From contig OY970389.1 of assembly GCA_963720235.1 (NCBI GenBank), positions 868,001 through 932,000 on the forward strand: a stretch of 64,000 nucleotides of DNA, given 5' to 3'. Shown piece by piece: positions 1 to 9,360 of this stretch (positions are counted from its first letter, which is position 1; each line of letters begins with the position of its first letter). The translations under genes and the position numbers were made by a program. The notes under the pieces were generated by a model. It saw only the letters and a program-made list of their open reading frames with translations, had not been told where the DNA came from and did not search any database. Source of the DNA: JACMLC01 sp963720235. Its GTDB lineage: Bacteria; Acidobacteriota; Blastocatellia; Pyrinomonadales; Pyrinomonadaceae.

Positions 1-1
1 T

Positions 2-1288
2 GTGGGCCATTTGGAATACCTGCGCGACACGGGCGTGCCGCTCATCCTGCGCTGGCTCGAAAGCAGAGAAGCCATGCTCAAGAAATATATGGAGCTGGGC
101 GAAGAGCAGACTCGCCGCGCACAGAACGAACTGAACAGCGTGCAGAACTCCATCAAAGTTTACAGGGGACAATATGCCGGACTGCGCGACAAATCACTGA
201 TGGATAGAAAGCACAAGTCCGAAGACGCTCTTCGCAAATCCGTCAATGCCGATGCCAGAAAGATGAAGGAATACGGAGATGCGTGGGATGCTATCTCGCA
301 GGGACGCAAAGGCCAGCCAGCTTACGAGCCCATACGCAGGCTCTTTGACGCCGCCGCCGCATTCGATACGAAGTATTTCTCGCTGGCCCGCAATCTAGTG
401 CGGATGGCGATGGAGAATGAGAAGCCGAACGCGGAACGGCTGCCGGAATTTACGGACGCGCGCCGCGCCTCGCTCGAACTCGGTCTCTATTCGCCCGCGC
501 CAATCTATGACGATTACGAGAAGATAAAGCTGGCGTCGTCACTCGCCTTTATGACGGAAGTGCTCGGCGCAGACAACGAGTTGGCAAAGCGTGTCCTCAA
601 TGGCAAGACTCCAGAAGCACGCGCGCAGGAGTTGATTGACGGCACGAAGCTCAAGGACGTAGAGTTTCGCAAATCTCTGGCGGCTGGCGGCATCAAAGCC
701 ATCGAATCTTCAACCGACCCGATGATTATGCTCGCGCGCAGCATAGACAAAGAGGCGCGCGAGGTGCGCAAGCGTTATGATGAAGAAGTCATCAGCGTCG
801 AGCGCACAAATTATGCCAAGATTGCACGCGCAATCTTTGAGACCGAAGGCGATAAGGTGTACCCGGATGCGACCTTCACACTGCGCCTCTCTTACGGAGC
901 AGTGAAAGGCTACATGGAGAACGGCAAGAAGGTTGCGCCCTTCACCACGCTCGGCGGTCTGTATGAACGCGCCGATAGTTTTAAGCACAAGTTCCCGCAT
1001 GTCTTGCCCGCGCGTTGGATGGAAAAGAAATCTGCGCTTGACCTCAAGACGCCGTTCAATTTCGTTTCGACCAACGACATCACGGGCGGCAACTCCGGCT
1101 CGCCGACCATCAACAAGAACATGGAACTCGTCGGCCTGATTTTCGACGGCAACATTCAATCCATCGTCGGCGATTTCAGCTACGATGAATCTGTCAATCG
1201 CGCCATCTCGGTTGATTCGCGCGGGATGATTGAAATCCTGCGCAAAGTCTTCGAGATGAACGAGCTGGCAGATGAGCTGACGAAGTAA
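2..1288 (+). CDS. S46-family dipeptidyl peptidase, C-terminal part (5' end outside window)
   Basis: This is the last 428 residues of a serine exopeptidase of family S46 (DPP7/DPP11 type), which removes dipeptides from peptide N-termini in the periplasm. The nucleophile motif GNSGSP is encoded near 1087-1104 and is followed by the family signature LIFDGN. In characterised S46 enzymes the residue 18 positions after the nucleophile sets P1 preference: Gly in DPP7, Arg in DPP11. Here it is Gly, so a DPP7-like preference for uncharged residues is inferred. The catalytic His and Asp and the signal peptide lie upstream of the window. The gene ends just before a strong hairpin. Confidence 0.88.
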   Translation: MGHLEYLRDTGVPLILRWLESREAMLKKYMELGEEQTRRAQNELNSVQNSIKVYRGQYAGLRDKSLMDRKHKSEDALRKSVNADARKMKEYGDAWDAISQGRKGQPAYEPIRRLFDAAAAFDTKYFSLARNLVRMAMENEKPNAERLPEFTDARRASLELGLYSPAPIYDDYEKIKLASSLAFMTEVLGADNELAKRVLNGKTPEARAQELIDGTKLKDVEFRKSLAAGGIKAIESSTDPMIMLARSIDKEAREVRKRYDEEVISVERTNYAKIARAIFETEGDKVYPDATFTLRLSYGAVKGYMENGKKVAPFTTLGGLYERADSFKHKFPHVLPARWMEKKSALDLKTPFNFVSTNDITGGNSGSPTINKNMELVGLIFDGNIQSIVGDFSYDESVNRAISVDSRGMIEILRKVFEMNELADELTK

Positions 1289-1311
1289 ATAAAAAGTCAG
1301 CAGGTCAAACT

Positions 1312-1360
1312 AAAAAGGCAAAAGTGAGGACAAATGGTTTATCCTTACTTTTGCCTTTTT
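1312..1360 (+). terminator. Hairpin terminator-like inverted repeat after the S46 gene
   Basis: Two 19-base arms (1312-1330 and 1342-1360) are complementary with a single mismatch around an 11-base loop. The left arm starts with an A-run and the right arm ends in a T-run. This fits an intrinsic terminator for the S46 gene. The words AAAAGGCAAAAG/CTTTTGCCTTTT recur in other hairpins of this window, so it may also belong to a repeat family. Confidence 0.65.
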
Positions 1361-1389
1361 ATCTTTTTAACTTTTGACGGGTGCTTGTG

Positions 1390-2880
1390 ATGAGCGAAAC
1401 ATTTGCAGAACACGAGGGCGGGGATGCGCTCTCTGCCGCATTGAGCGTGACCAATACTGTGAAGAACGCAGACGGCTTTGATGAGTTGAGCGCGGCCATC
1501 GCCTTGAGATATGCCGAGCGCGAAGAGTTTGAGCGCGCAGTCGAGATTGCAGACACGATTAACGACCCGTACACGCTTGAGAAAACGCTGGCGGACATCG
1601 CTGTCAAATGCGCCTCGACAGGAGACGAAGCTTATGCCTTCGAGTTGATTGAATCGCTCGAAGACCTTTCGCATCAGGCGACGGCCATGACGCGCATCTC
1701 CATCGCACACGCCGCGCGCGGAGAATTCGACCGCGCCACAGAAATCGCTTCCGGCATGGAAGACAACTCAAACCTGCTCGCGGAGATTGCCGCGCTCTCT
1801 GCTTCGCAGGGAGATTTTGAACGCGCTCTGAATATCGCGGAGACGATAGACTTTCCGCTCTCACGCGCTCTGGCGTTTGCGCGAATTGCCGAAGGCTATC
1901 TCAAAGCCGGAGATGCGGCTGAGGCTGCGCAGCTTCTCTCGCAGGCTCTCGAAGAAACTCTTGGTATAGAGATGGATGATGAGCGTGATGCGGTGCGCAC
2001 GGAGATAGCTTTGCAACTCGCGGAGACAGTCGATGCAGATCAGTCTGCGTCAATTTTAGCGCAGGCTCTTGAAGACGCAGAGATTGCCGAAGAGCCTTAC
2101 AGGGACACAGCCCTCGCGCAGATTGCCGCGAGTCATGCGCGCTTGAAGCAATACGATGTTGCGCTTGAAGTGACAGAGAAGATAACGGACGTTTATGTGG
2201 CCGCAGAAACGCTTGTCAATTTGGCCGTCATCGAACGCGAGGCCGGAGACAGGGAAGCAGACGCGCTCCAACTGCTCAATGATGCGCACGAGTTGTTGAG
2301 AGATGACGAGCCATCGGATCAGAAGGAAGAAGCGCATCGCTGGAATGTTTTTACGCTCGTTGCCGTCCGATATGCGGAGTTTGGCGCGGAGGCTCAAGCC
2401 TTGAAGGCGGCAGAGAGCATTGGCCCGACGGAAGAGAAGACGCGCGCCCTTTTGGGCATCGCCCAACGCGTAGTCGAAGCAGGAAACACAGAGGCTGCTC
2501 TCCGTGCGGCAAGCGCGATTGAGGGCGTCAACTACAGGATTAATGCGCTGTTCAGAATCAGCCGCCATCTGCTGACGGCAGACGCCGCAAACGAACACGG
2601 ACTGAAAACACTTGCGGATGCCATGCGGCTCATCGAACAGGTCGAACGCCCTGCCGAAAGATCTGTGGAACTGGCGGAAGCAGCGGCCTTGTATTCGCTG
2701 GCCGGGAGAAAGGGGCAGAGCACGAAGCTTCTGCATCAGGCATTGACTGAGAGCCGTTCGGTTTCAAGCGAATATGAAAAGGCTTCCGCGCTGATTATGA
2801 TTTCGGACGCTTACGCCAAATCAGGACACGAGTTGGATGAAGAAGCGCGAGAGATGCTGTGGCAAATCACAGCCGTCTGA
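1390..2880 (+). CDS. Alpha-helical repeat protein (TPR-like), function unknown
   Basis: A 496-residue, acidic, all-helical protein made of about a dozen degenerate repeats of 30-36 residues. The recurring pattern is ALxxIAxxxAxxGDxxRAxExAExI, as in RALAFARIAEGYLKAGD. This is the signature of TPR-like scaffolds, which usually bind peptides. I see no signal peptide, membrane segment or catalytic domain. ATG at 1390 is preferred over the in-frame GTG codons at 1381 and 1387. It converges on the CHAT operon at 3.05-6.7 kb, separated by an inverted repeat. A role as a partner of that operon is only speculation. Confidence 0.75.
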   Translation: MSETFAEHEGGDALSAALSVTNTVKNADGFDELSAAIALRYAEREEFERAVEIADTINDPYTLEKTLADIAVKCASTGDEAYAFELIESLEDLSHQATAMTRISIAHAARGEFDRATEIASGMEDNSNLLAEIAALSASQGDFERALNIAETIDFPLSRALAFARIAEGYLKAGDAAEAAQLLSQALEETLGIEMDDERDAVRTEIALQLAETVDADQSASILAQALEDAEIAEEPYRDTALAQIAASHARLKQYDVALEVTEKITDVYVAAETLVNLAVIEREAGDREADALQLLNDAHELLRDDEPSDQKEEAHRWNVFTLVAVRYAEFGAEAQALKAAESIGPTEEKTRALLGIAQRVVEAGNTEAALRAASAIEGVNYRINALFRISRHLLTADAANEHGLKTLADAMRLIEQVERPAERSVELAEAAALYSLAGRKGQSTKLLHQALTESRSVSSEYEKASALIMISDAYAKSGHELDEEAREMLWQITAV

Positions 2881-2908
2881 AGGAGTGATTCAGTAAAAGG
2901 AAAGACAG

Positions 2909-3046
2909 TTTCCCGCAAAGGCGCAAAGGCGCAAAGGAAAGCACGCAAAGAGTTGAATGGCTCTTTATCTTGAAAGCTTTCTTCGCGTCTTCAGCCTGAA
3001 AGCTTTCTTCGCGTCTTCTTTGCGCCTTTGCGCCTTTGCGGGAGTT
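2909..3046. repeat. Family A inverted repeat (GCAAAGGCGC words), copy 1
   Basis: The left arm is cccgcaaaggcgcaaaggcg and the right arm is its inverted counterpart ending ctttgcgggag. They enclose a spacer with inverted gaaagctttc and a direct duplication of about 26 bp (the gaaagctttcttcgcgtctt word occurs twice). It lies between convergent genes. Short open frames over it are repeat translation, not genes. Confidence 0.9.
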
Positions 3047-3052
3047 TCTTTA

Positions 3053-3292
3053 TTACTTCCATCTTTCTTCGACATCTTCCGGGAACTTGGCGAAAATTGC
3101 GTTTGCCAGTTTGATAAACTGCGGGCCGAGCTTGGAGATTTTTCCGTACCAACTGATATAACGATAAATCTGTCTGCGCGTCGAATAGACTGCGAAGGCG
3201 TCGCGGCCAGCGAGGTCAAGCAAAGAGTCTGCGTGTTCCAGCGCGAGACGCTCCGCCTCCTTTGGCGACGGGCGATTCTTACTCGTCGGCAT
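3053..3292 (-). CDS. Small hypothetical protein, last gene of the CHAT operon
   Basis: A 79-residue basic protein beginning MPTSKNRPSPKEAERLALEH. The ATG at 3292 lies inside the last codons of the CHAT gene, a 14-bp overlap. That suggests translational coupling and argues that this frame is real. It has a predicted helical N-terminal half and an aromatic stretch, YRYISWYGKISKLG. No family is recognised. By position it could be a regulator, substrate or cofactor of the CHAT protease, but that is inference. Confidence 0.6.
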   Translation of the reverse strand: MPTSKNRPSPKEAERLALEHADSLLDLAGRDAFAVYSTRRQIYRYISWYGKISKLGPQFIKLANAIFAKFPEDVEERWK

Positions 3293-5135
3293 AATCAACG
3301 AGAGCATGTACAGGCTCTAACAGATTTCCGTGCGCCCAGATAACCCTGTATCTATCGTCGCTCGACAATTCATAAGTCGAAAGCAGGCGTGCGAGCGACC
3401 ACAGGGCATTGAGATTTTTTTCAGGCCGCTCATACTCTGATTCATTAGTCGTGGGTTCTGACATCTCATCATCAAAATGGTCGCTCTTCGCCATCACCAG
3501 CGTCAGCGATAAATACTGCACGACGGCCCAACTCTCCGCCTTGTCCATCACAAACGCATCCCAGTAATAGTCGCGCGACTTGCGCAGCCTTTCCATGGAC
3601 GCATCACAGTCGCGTTGCTGCTTTTCTTCCGCTTCATGCTTCCTGCCCGCCTCGGCTGACTTCAAGATTTGATGACTGCCCGAATAGAGCACCTCTGCAT
3701 GTCGCTTCTCGGTGCTGGCAAGAAAGCCCGTGATGCGCGCTCTTTCAGCCGGAAGACATTGCAAAAGTCTTTCAAGTTTTTTCTTCGAGTCCACGATTTT
3801 CTGTCGCGCGCTCTTAAAGACCTCTTCGTCCGTTGTCTGCCGGCGCACAGGCTTCTTGCTCTTACTGCTGGTTCTCAGATTAAAATATCTGCTCGTCGCT
3901 TCATCCGCGTGATTCATCGCCGCGTTGATGCTGCGCATAGCCTGCCCTATCTGCACGCTCGCAAGCTGTTGTTCAAAATCCGAAGGCAGCGAGACATAGG
4001 CCGTCAGGCTGGCCCAATCGTGCGTGTGCCGGAATTGAGTGTAGAGCCTGCGCCGCAGGTCATAGAGAAGCGGGCGCGGGTCTGTACCCCAGAGCAAGCC
4101 TTCAAAGAGACATTCGAGCAGGCGCACGGAGCCTTCAAACGAGAGCGGAAACTGACCGGCCACGACCATCGGCACGCCCGATTCATGTAGCGCGTGTGCG
4201 ATGCTTGCGCCCGCGCCCGCGACTGAGCCGATATTGCCGCTATCGCAACTGGCGAGTGACACGACCGCCGGACGCGCAAGCCCTCGACTGTCCGGCCTTT
4301 GCGAAGCGCGCAGGGCCGTCGCCAGTCTTGAGCCGCTGATGTAATCCGCTTCGTTCGGGTCGAGCGAGTTGTGCAGCGCGAGATAAAATCGCGTGTCGTA
4401 ATTTTCCTTAATCTCAATCCCGTGCGCGAGGATGTGTACATGCGTGTATTTGCCAGAAGCGCAGGCATGCTCAATCGCTTCGATGGAAGCTTCGGGGAGA
4501 AAGTGCAGGTGCTCTTCGACGCGCTTGCGACGCATCTCTACATCGCCTTCATCAAAATATTTGACCCACGGAGCAATCACACGGCGCAGTGCCAGAAGAT
4601 GTGATTCAACCGGAATCGCACCGACGCGCGGCGGCGCGGCGGCGATGAAAAGAATGCGCGGCTCTTTGGGCCACTGTAGCTGCTCGTCTGAGACGCGGCG
4701 TATCTCGCGCGTCAGGCAGAGCGGCATCTGCGGCTGCAAGAGCAGATGTTGGCCCGCGCCCGGCAAACCGTTTGGAGAGAGGGCTAGCTCGAAAGGCAAG
4801 AGCGCCAGTTCAGAAGAGGAGATAATCAGTCGCAGGTGCGTGAGCGGTTCCGTCTCGTGTTGGTCTTCCTTGTTTGACTCAGCCGTCAGGCCCGGAATTT
4901 CTCCGAGAAAATCGCCCAGGACTTTCGCCGTGTCGTTTAACTGGAAGATGCGCGATTCCTCGCTCAGCCTGTAGCCGAGCGCGCTCAAGCGATGCAGGAA
5001 CTGGTTGTGCTCAAACGGGACATGCAAGGTGACTGCCGCGTGGTTTTCGCAGAGCGCGAGATACGGAGTCAGCGGGGAGAGCAGTTGGTTATGCGCCGGG
5101 CCATGACGCAGCAGTTCGAGTGTGATGGTTCGCAT
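3279..5135 (-). CDS. CHAT-domain caspase-like protease
   Basis: A 618-residue protein with a CHAT domain (clan CD, related to caspases and separase) at about residues 110-400. The catalytic dyad is intact: His238 in HILAHG and Cys297 in LASCDSG. The C-terminal third is charged and helical (about 430-618), a likely partner or substrate platform. Bacterial CHAT proteases cleave specific protein partners in immunity or cell-death systems such as Craspase and gasdermin-linked loci. It is second in a minus-strand operon, 18 bp after a metallophosphoesterase and overlapping a small third gene. No gasdermin or TPR gene is fused to it. Membership of CHAT is clear; the target is unknown. Confidence 0.85.
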   Translation of the reverse strand: MRTITLELLRHGPAHNQLLSPLTPYLALCENHAAVTLHVPFEHNQFLHRLSALGYRLSEESRIFQLNDTAKVLGDFLGEIPGLTAESNKEDQHETEPLTHLRLIISSSELALLPFELALSPNGLPGAGQHLLLQPQMPLCLTREIRRVSDEQLQWPKEPRILFIAAAPPRVGAIPVESHLLALRRVIAPWVKYFDEGDVEMRRKRVEEHLHFLPEASIEAIEHACASGKYTHVHILAHGIEIKENYDTRFYLALHNSLDPNEADYISGSRLATALRASQRPDSRGLARPAVVSLASCDSGNIGSVAGAGASIAHALHESGVPMVVAGQFPLSFEGSVRLLECLFEGLLWGTDPRPLLYDLRRRLYTQFRHTHDWASLTAYVSLPSDFEQQLASVQIGQAMRSINAAMNHADEATSRYFNLRTSSKSKKPVRRQTTDEEVFKSARQKIVDSKKKLERLLQCLPAERARITGFLASTEKRHAEVLYSGSHQILKSAEAGRKHEAEEKQQRDCDASMERLRKSRDYYWDAFVMDKAESWAVVQYLSLTLVMAKSDHFDDEMSEPTTNESEYERPEKNLNALWSLARLLSTYELSSDDRYRVIWAHGNLLEPVHALVDYADE

Positions 5136-5153
5136 CTTTTTAAAATTTCCTTT

Positions 5154-6707
5154 TTAGCTTCTGGGGAAACGATATGCAGCCGCTTGCGGAAAGACCTTCT
5201 CGCCGGGCTTCTGGCTGGCGTGTCGCAACTCGCCGTAAGTTTTCTCGCCGTCGGCAATGACGGTCACAACCGTCAGCTTGCGCATGACCAGTTCCGGCAG
5301 CGCGTCGAGCGCCTCCATCGTGCCTTGCTTGAAGACCTCAAAGACCTGTCTGAACTTTTCCCTGTCTTCCAGCACATTCTTTTCCAGCTTAATGAGCCGC
5401 GCCCATGTGCCGCTATTGAAATACCAGCCGCGTCCCTTCTTGCGTTCCAGCGCGCGTTCCAGATGCGTGTGGCCTGCAATCAAAAAATCCGCGCTGTCGC
5501 CTATCACATCATCAAAGGTTTGAAACCAAGTGTCCTTCTCGTCGTCGGCATTGAAGCTACTATCCTCGCTCAACTCTTCGAGCGCGGCGCGCAAGACCTC
5601 GACTTTATCCTCTCCGCTAAATAACGAACGCGCAGCGGATGTGATGCGCGAAGCCCATCCGAGAAACTCTTTGCGCTGGTCGCCTGGAACGAGCGACATC
5701 GGAGTCAGCCCGCGATTGAAATTCTCTTCGGCCTTATCAAGCAGAGCCTGCGCCTGCTTTTGCCTGTCCGCATCCGGCGTGCCGTTGTTCGACACATCGC
5801 GAAAGCCCGGACGCAGTGCGGTAGCGATGCCTGCTACTTCAAGAGTCCTTCCGGCCAACACTCCCTGCGCTTGCTCTTCCTCTTCCTGTGCTCCGAGAAA
5901 TCCTGTACGCAGTTTGACTTTGTCCCAGACAAGACGGCTCACAAATCCGCCGATGGCGCTCAGCTTATTGCTCTGATCCGGCTCAAGCGCAACGAGCGTC
6001 GGAAGCACTGCTTCCACTTCCGGCTTGAGCAGGTCAACGAACGGGTAGCGGCTTTTCAAATCGTTCATCACATCCACGACAAGCTTTGACCCGGCGTTGG
6101 GAATCCAACTCTCGACCGGGCGGCCCTGCACGACCTCGCGCCCGAATCGCCGTATGCTTTCATAGTCCGCGACGTTCCAATCGTCCACCTCGTTGCCATG
6201 TATGCAGAGCACCTTTGATTTCCCGACGCGGCACAGATAGCCTGTCCCGTCGAAAGCTAAGGTGATACGCCCGCGCGCCGTGACATCATCGCCTGAGAGT
6301 ATCCTCATCAGGTGGTCGCGCACCCACGGCAGAGCCAGTTCAAGGTCGTGATTGCCGAGCGTGATAATCAACGAGCGGTTTGCTGTCGCGGCAAATTTTT
6401 TCAACGCCTTGAAGACTGGAATAAAGGCTTGATCTTTGGTGGCGATGCGATCCAGCTTTTCGATTGCGCCCGCCGGGTCGAAGTGTATGGACGGTCGCTC
6501 GGCCAGAAAATCAACGAAGTCGCCGTTGATTAAGAGCGCGACCTGTAGGTCTGCCGGACGCCCGCTCAAATAATTAATCAAGCGTTCAAGCTCTGCGCCG
6601 GAATTGAAAATCTGAAAGCCCGGCGGCCCGCCCAAGTGCAGGTCTGAGATGACATACAACTCATCGAACTGTGGAATGCTGCCGTCGGGGATAGTTATGT
6701 TTGGCAT
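5154..6707 (-). CDS. Calcineurin-like metallophosphoesterase with a large insert
   Basis: A 517-residue binuclear metallophosphoesterase. The metal-binding motifs appear in order: SDLHLGG, INGDFVDF, LGNHD, CIHGNEVDDW and AGHTH. Between the fourth and fifth motifs is an insert of roughly 200 residues, much longer than in simple family members, rich in charged helices. The substrate could be a nucleotide, phosphoprotein or nucleic acid and cannot be read from sequence. It is the first gene of an operon with the CHAT protease, so the two probably act together. There is no signal peptide, so it should be cytoplasmic. Confidence 0.85.
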   Translation of the reverse strand: MPNITIPDGSIPQFDELYVISDLHLGGPPGFQIFNSGAELERLINYLSGRPADLQVALLINGDFVDFLAERPSIHFDPAGAIEKLDRIATKDQAFIPVFKALKKFAATANRSLIITLGNHDLELALPWVRDHLMRILSGDDVTARGRITLAFDGTGYLCRVGKSKVLCIHGNEVDDWNVADYESIRRFGREVVQGRPVESWIPNAGSKLVVDVMNDLKSRYPFVDLLKPEVEAVLPTLVALEPDQSNKLSAIGGFVSRLVWDKVKLRTGFLGAQEEEEQAQGVLAGRTLEVAGIATALRPGFRDVSNNGTPDADRQKQAQALLDKAEENFNRGLTPMSLVPGDQRKEFLGWASRITSAARSLFSGEDKVEVLRAALEELSEDSSFNADDEKDTWFQTFDDVIGDSADFLIAGHTHLERALERKKGRGWYFNSGTWARLIKLEKNVLEDREKFRQVFEVFKQGTMEALDALPELVMRKLTVVTVIADGEKTYGELRHASQKPGEKVFPQAAAYRFPRS

Positions 6708-6862
6708 AAGTTCAAAGTTTCAAAAGTGGAGTGGGAAGACATCTAAATTTCGAGTGAGACTAAGAGGTTTACGATGCCTCTTGAGCAGTCAGTGAACAGG
6801 GCGGACAATGTAAGCTCTTCGGCAAGTGATGTCAATCTTTTTCCGAAGCTGGTAAAAGACAA

Positions 6863-6961
6863 GTTTCCCGCAAAGGCGCAAAGACGCAAAGAAAACATTC
6901 AAGATAGATTGCCACTCAATCTCTTTGCGTCTTCTTTGCGCCTTTGCGCCTTTGCGGGAAA
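6863..6961. repeat. Family A inverted repeat, copy 2
   Basis: Left arm tttcccgcaaaggcgcaaag and mirrored right arm ctttgcgcctttgcgggaaa, with a spacer of about 45 bp. It lies between pcrA and the phosphoesterase gene. The 70-codon open frame across it is an artefact of the repeat. Confidence 0.9.
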
Positions 6962-6982
6962 TTCTTCCGACCTCGCTATAAA

Positions 6983-9358
6983 TTAAGCTTTCTCAAGGCC
7001 AGCATATTTTTCAATCAGCTTCTTTTGTCCGAAGCCGGGAAAGCTGACGGTCAGCTTGGCGGAATCGCCCGCGCCTTCGCGCCTGAGGACTAGACCGCGC
7101 CCGTATTTCGGATGGCGAACATGTGTGCCGGGCGTAAAGTCGCTGCCGGAATTTTTTGAAGAGGATGCTGTGCCGGATGAATTGCCTGAGGCTTGTTGTC
7201 TTTTAATAGTTGGCGCGGATTGTTGAGCCCGGCCCGGCGGGTTGACCTGTTGGCCGCGCTTGCGGAAAAACTCTGCGATGGAATCCACGCTGTCGTAAGT
7301 CTTGCCTGTATAGCTTGTGCGCTCGCGCGTCTCGCCGCGCAATGCGCTCGCGGCATGTCTGTTTTCCAAAGTCGAAGAGCTGCGCGCAAACGAGAGCCAT
7401 GACGGGCCGCGCGAGAGGTCTTCCATCAAATCGAGCGGCATCTCATTTAAAAACTGCGAAGGCTCTGCGGCCATCTCTTCGCCATAGACGCGACGCTTCA
7501 TAGCATGTGTGACATACAAAAATCTTTCGGCGCGTGTGATGCCGACATAGCAAAGCCTGCGCTCTTCTTCCAGTTCGGCAGGGTCTGTCGCGGCGCGCGC
7601 GTGCGGGAACAATCCATCTTCGAGGCCGACGATAAAGACCAACGGAAACTCTAAACCTTTAGCCGCGTGCATAGTCATCAAAGTCACTTGAGCATCGCGT
7701 TTATACTGGTCTGTGTCCGAGACGAGCGCGGCGTGGTCTATAAAATCCCTCAAGCCTTCCTGCTCCTGCTTGTCATAATCAACCGCCGCGTTGACCAACT
7801 CTTGCAGGTTTTCGATACGCGCTTCCGCTTCGTCCGTGTTCTCCGCTTTCAAGGCGTTCGAGTATCCTGTGTCCAAGATAGCAGCCTTCACAACATCCGA
7901 GACAGGAGATTCAGAGTTAGCAGCATTGCTCGCCGCGCTGACGAGATTAGTAATAATCTCGCGAAAATTTTTGAGCGCGGAGATGGCGCGCGGGCTCAGG
8001 CCCGCGCCCTGCTCAACTAAAATCGAAATCGTCTCCCAGTGTGAGACGCCGTAATCTTTGGCGCGGCGGTCAATCTCATCTAGGGTCTGTTTGCCAAGCC
8101 CGCGCGGCGGCGTGTTGATGACGCGCATGAGAGCTATGCTGTCGTGCGGGTTGAGCGCGAGTTTGAGGTAAGAGATGATGTCGCGCACTTCCATGCGCTC
8201 GTAAAACGAAAAGCCGCCGACGATGTTGTAATCAATGCGCGCGCGCCTCAAGGCTTCTTCAAAGACGCGCGACTGCGCGTTGGTGCGATAGAGAACTGCC
8301 GCGCGTATCTCGCGGTCTTGGCGCAAGTGGTCTTCTATCTTGGCGGCGACGAAACGCGCCTCTGCATCGGAGTCATAAGCCTGATAATAACGTATCCGCT
8401 CGCCGGCCTGATTCGCAGTCCAGAGCGTCTTGCCCTTGCGCTCAGTGTTGTGCTTCACGACCGCGCCCGCGACATCCAAAATATTCTGCGTCGAGCGATA
8501 GTTCTGCTCAAGACGAATCACTTTCGCATTCGGATAGTGTTGCTCGAAGTTGAGTATGTTCGTGATGTCTGCTCCGCGCCAGCGATAGACGCTCTGGTCT
8601 TCGTCGCCGACGACGCAGATGTTCTGCTGCTTCTCTGTCAGAAAACGTATCAGCGCGAATTGCAGCGAGTTGGTGTCCTGATACTCGTCAACGAGGATGT
8701 AACGAAACTTGTTGTTATAAATCTCGCGCACTTCCTGAGAGCGGCGCAGGAGTTGGACGGTTTTTATCAGCAGGTCGTCAAAGTCCAGAGCGTTGTTATT
8801 ACGCAAGCGTTCCTCATACAAGCGAAAGACGCGCGCGATGGCCGCGCGTTTTTCATCGCTGTATTCGACACGCGCGGCGTAAGTCTCTGCATCCTCGCCG
8901 CGATTCTTGGCCGCGCTGATGGCGGCCTGCACCGCGCGCTGGCCCAGTTGCTTGTCGTCGTAACCCAAATCCTTGACGCAAGCCTTGACCAGGCGCACGG
9001 AATCGTCCTGATCGTAAATGGTAAACGAGCGCGTGTAGCCTTCCTGCAAGACTTCTATGTGCTGGCGCAGGAGACGCACGCAGAGGCTGTGAAAAGTGGA
9101 GATGAGCGGCGCGCTTTGCAGCTTTGAACCGCTCAATAATTTCTCGACCCTCTCGCGCATCTCGCCCGCAGCCTTGTTGGTAAAAGTGACTGCGAGAATG
9201 TTGTACGGCGCGATGCCGCGCTCGGCTATCAGGTAAGCGATGCGATATGTGATGACGCGCGTCTTGCCTGAGCCTGCGCCAGCGAGGATGAGCAGCGGGC
9301 CATCCGTCTCGACGACGGCCTCGCGTTGTTGGGGATTAAGAGTTGATAGAAAATCCAT
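6983..9358 (-). CDS. pcrA: ATP-dependent DNA helicase PcrA/UvrD
   Basis: A superfamily 1A 3'-5' helicase of the Rep/UvrD/PcrA group, which unwinds DNA in repair and clears replication forks. Visible motifs are the Q-motif NPQQREAV, Walker A AGAGSGKT, DEYQDTN (motif II), GDEDQSVYRWRGA (motif III), QNYRS (IV), TMHAAKGLEF (V) and VGITRAE (VI). The C-terminus has the TxVxHPKYGRG-type Tudor-like region of PcrA. ATG at 9358 gives MDFLSTLN, the usual PcrA start. A GTG at 9364 overlaps the stop of the upstream isochorismatase frame as GTGA and could also be used. Length is typical. Confidence 0.95.
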   Translation of the reverse strand: MDFLSTLNPQQREAVVETDGPLLILAGAGSGKTRVITYRIAYLIAERGIAPYNILAVTFTNKAAGEMRERVEKLLSGSKLQSAPLISTFHSLCVRLLRQHIEVLQEGYTRSFTIYDQDDSVRLVKACVKDLGYDDKQLGQRAVQAAISAAKNRGEDAETYAARVEYSDEKRAAIARVFRLYEERLRNNNALDFDDLLIKTVQLLRRSQEVREIYNNKFRYILVDEYQDTNSLQFALIRFLTEKQQNICVVGDEDQSVYRWRGADITNILNFEQHYPNAKVIRLEQNYRSTQNILDVAGAVVKHNTERKGKTLWTANQAGERIRYYQAYDSDAEARFVAAKIEDHLRQDREIRAAVLYRTNAQSRVFEEALRRARIDYNIVGGFSFYERMEVRDIISYLKLALNPHDSIALMRVINTPPRGLGKQTLDEIDRRAKDYGVSHWETISILVEQGAGLSPRAISALKNFREIITNLVSAASNAANSESPVSDVVKAAILDTGYSNALKAENTDEAEARIENLQELVNAAVDYDKQEQEGLRDFIDHAALVSDTDQYKRDAQVTLMTMHAAKGLEFPLVFIVGLEDGLFPHARAATDPAELEEERRLCYVGITRAERFLYVTHAMKRRVYGEEMAAEPSQFLNEMPLDLMEDLSRGPSWLSFARSSSTLENRHAASALRGETRERTSYTGKTYDSVDSIAEFFRKRGQQVNPPGRAQQSAPTIKRQQASGNSSGTASSSKNSGSDFTPGTHVRHPKYGRGLVLRREGAGDSAKLTVSFPGFGQKKLIEKYAGLEKA

Positions 9359-9360
9359 TG

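Noticed and set aside
2957..3343. Open frame of 128 codons on the plus strand over the first family A repeat
   Set aside because: Its first part is the translated repeat (LRLCAFAG-type peptide), and it runs antisense to the coupled small gene of the CHAT operon. No ribosome site.
6774..6986. 70-codon plus-strand frame between pcrA and the phosphoesterase gene
   Set aside because: The peptide FPAKAQRRKE...LRLCAFAGN is the translation of a family A inverted repeat, seen with small changes at many loci.
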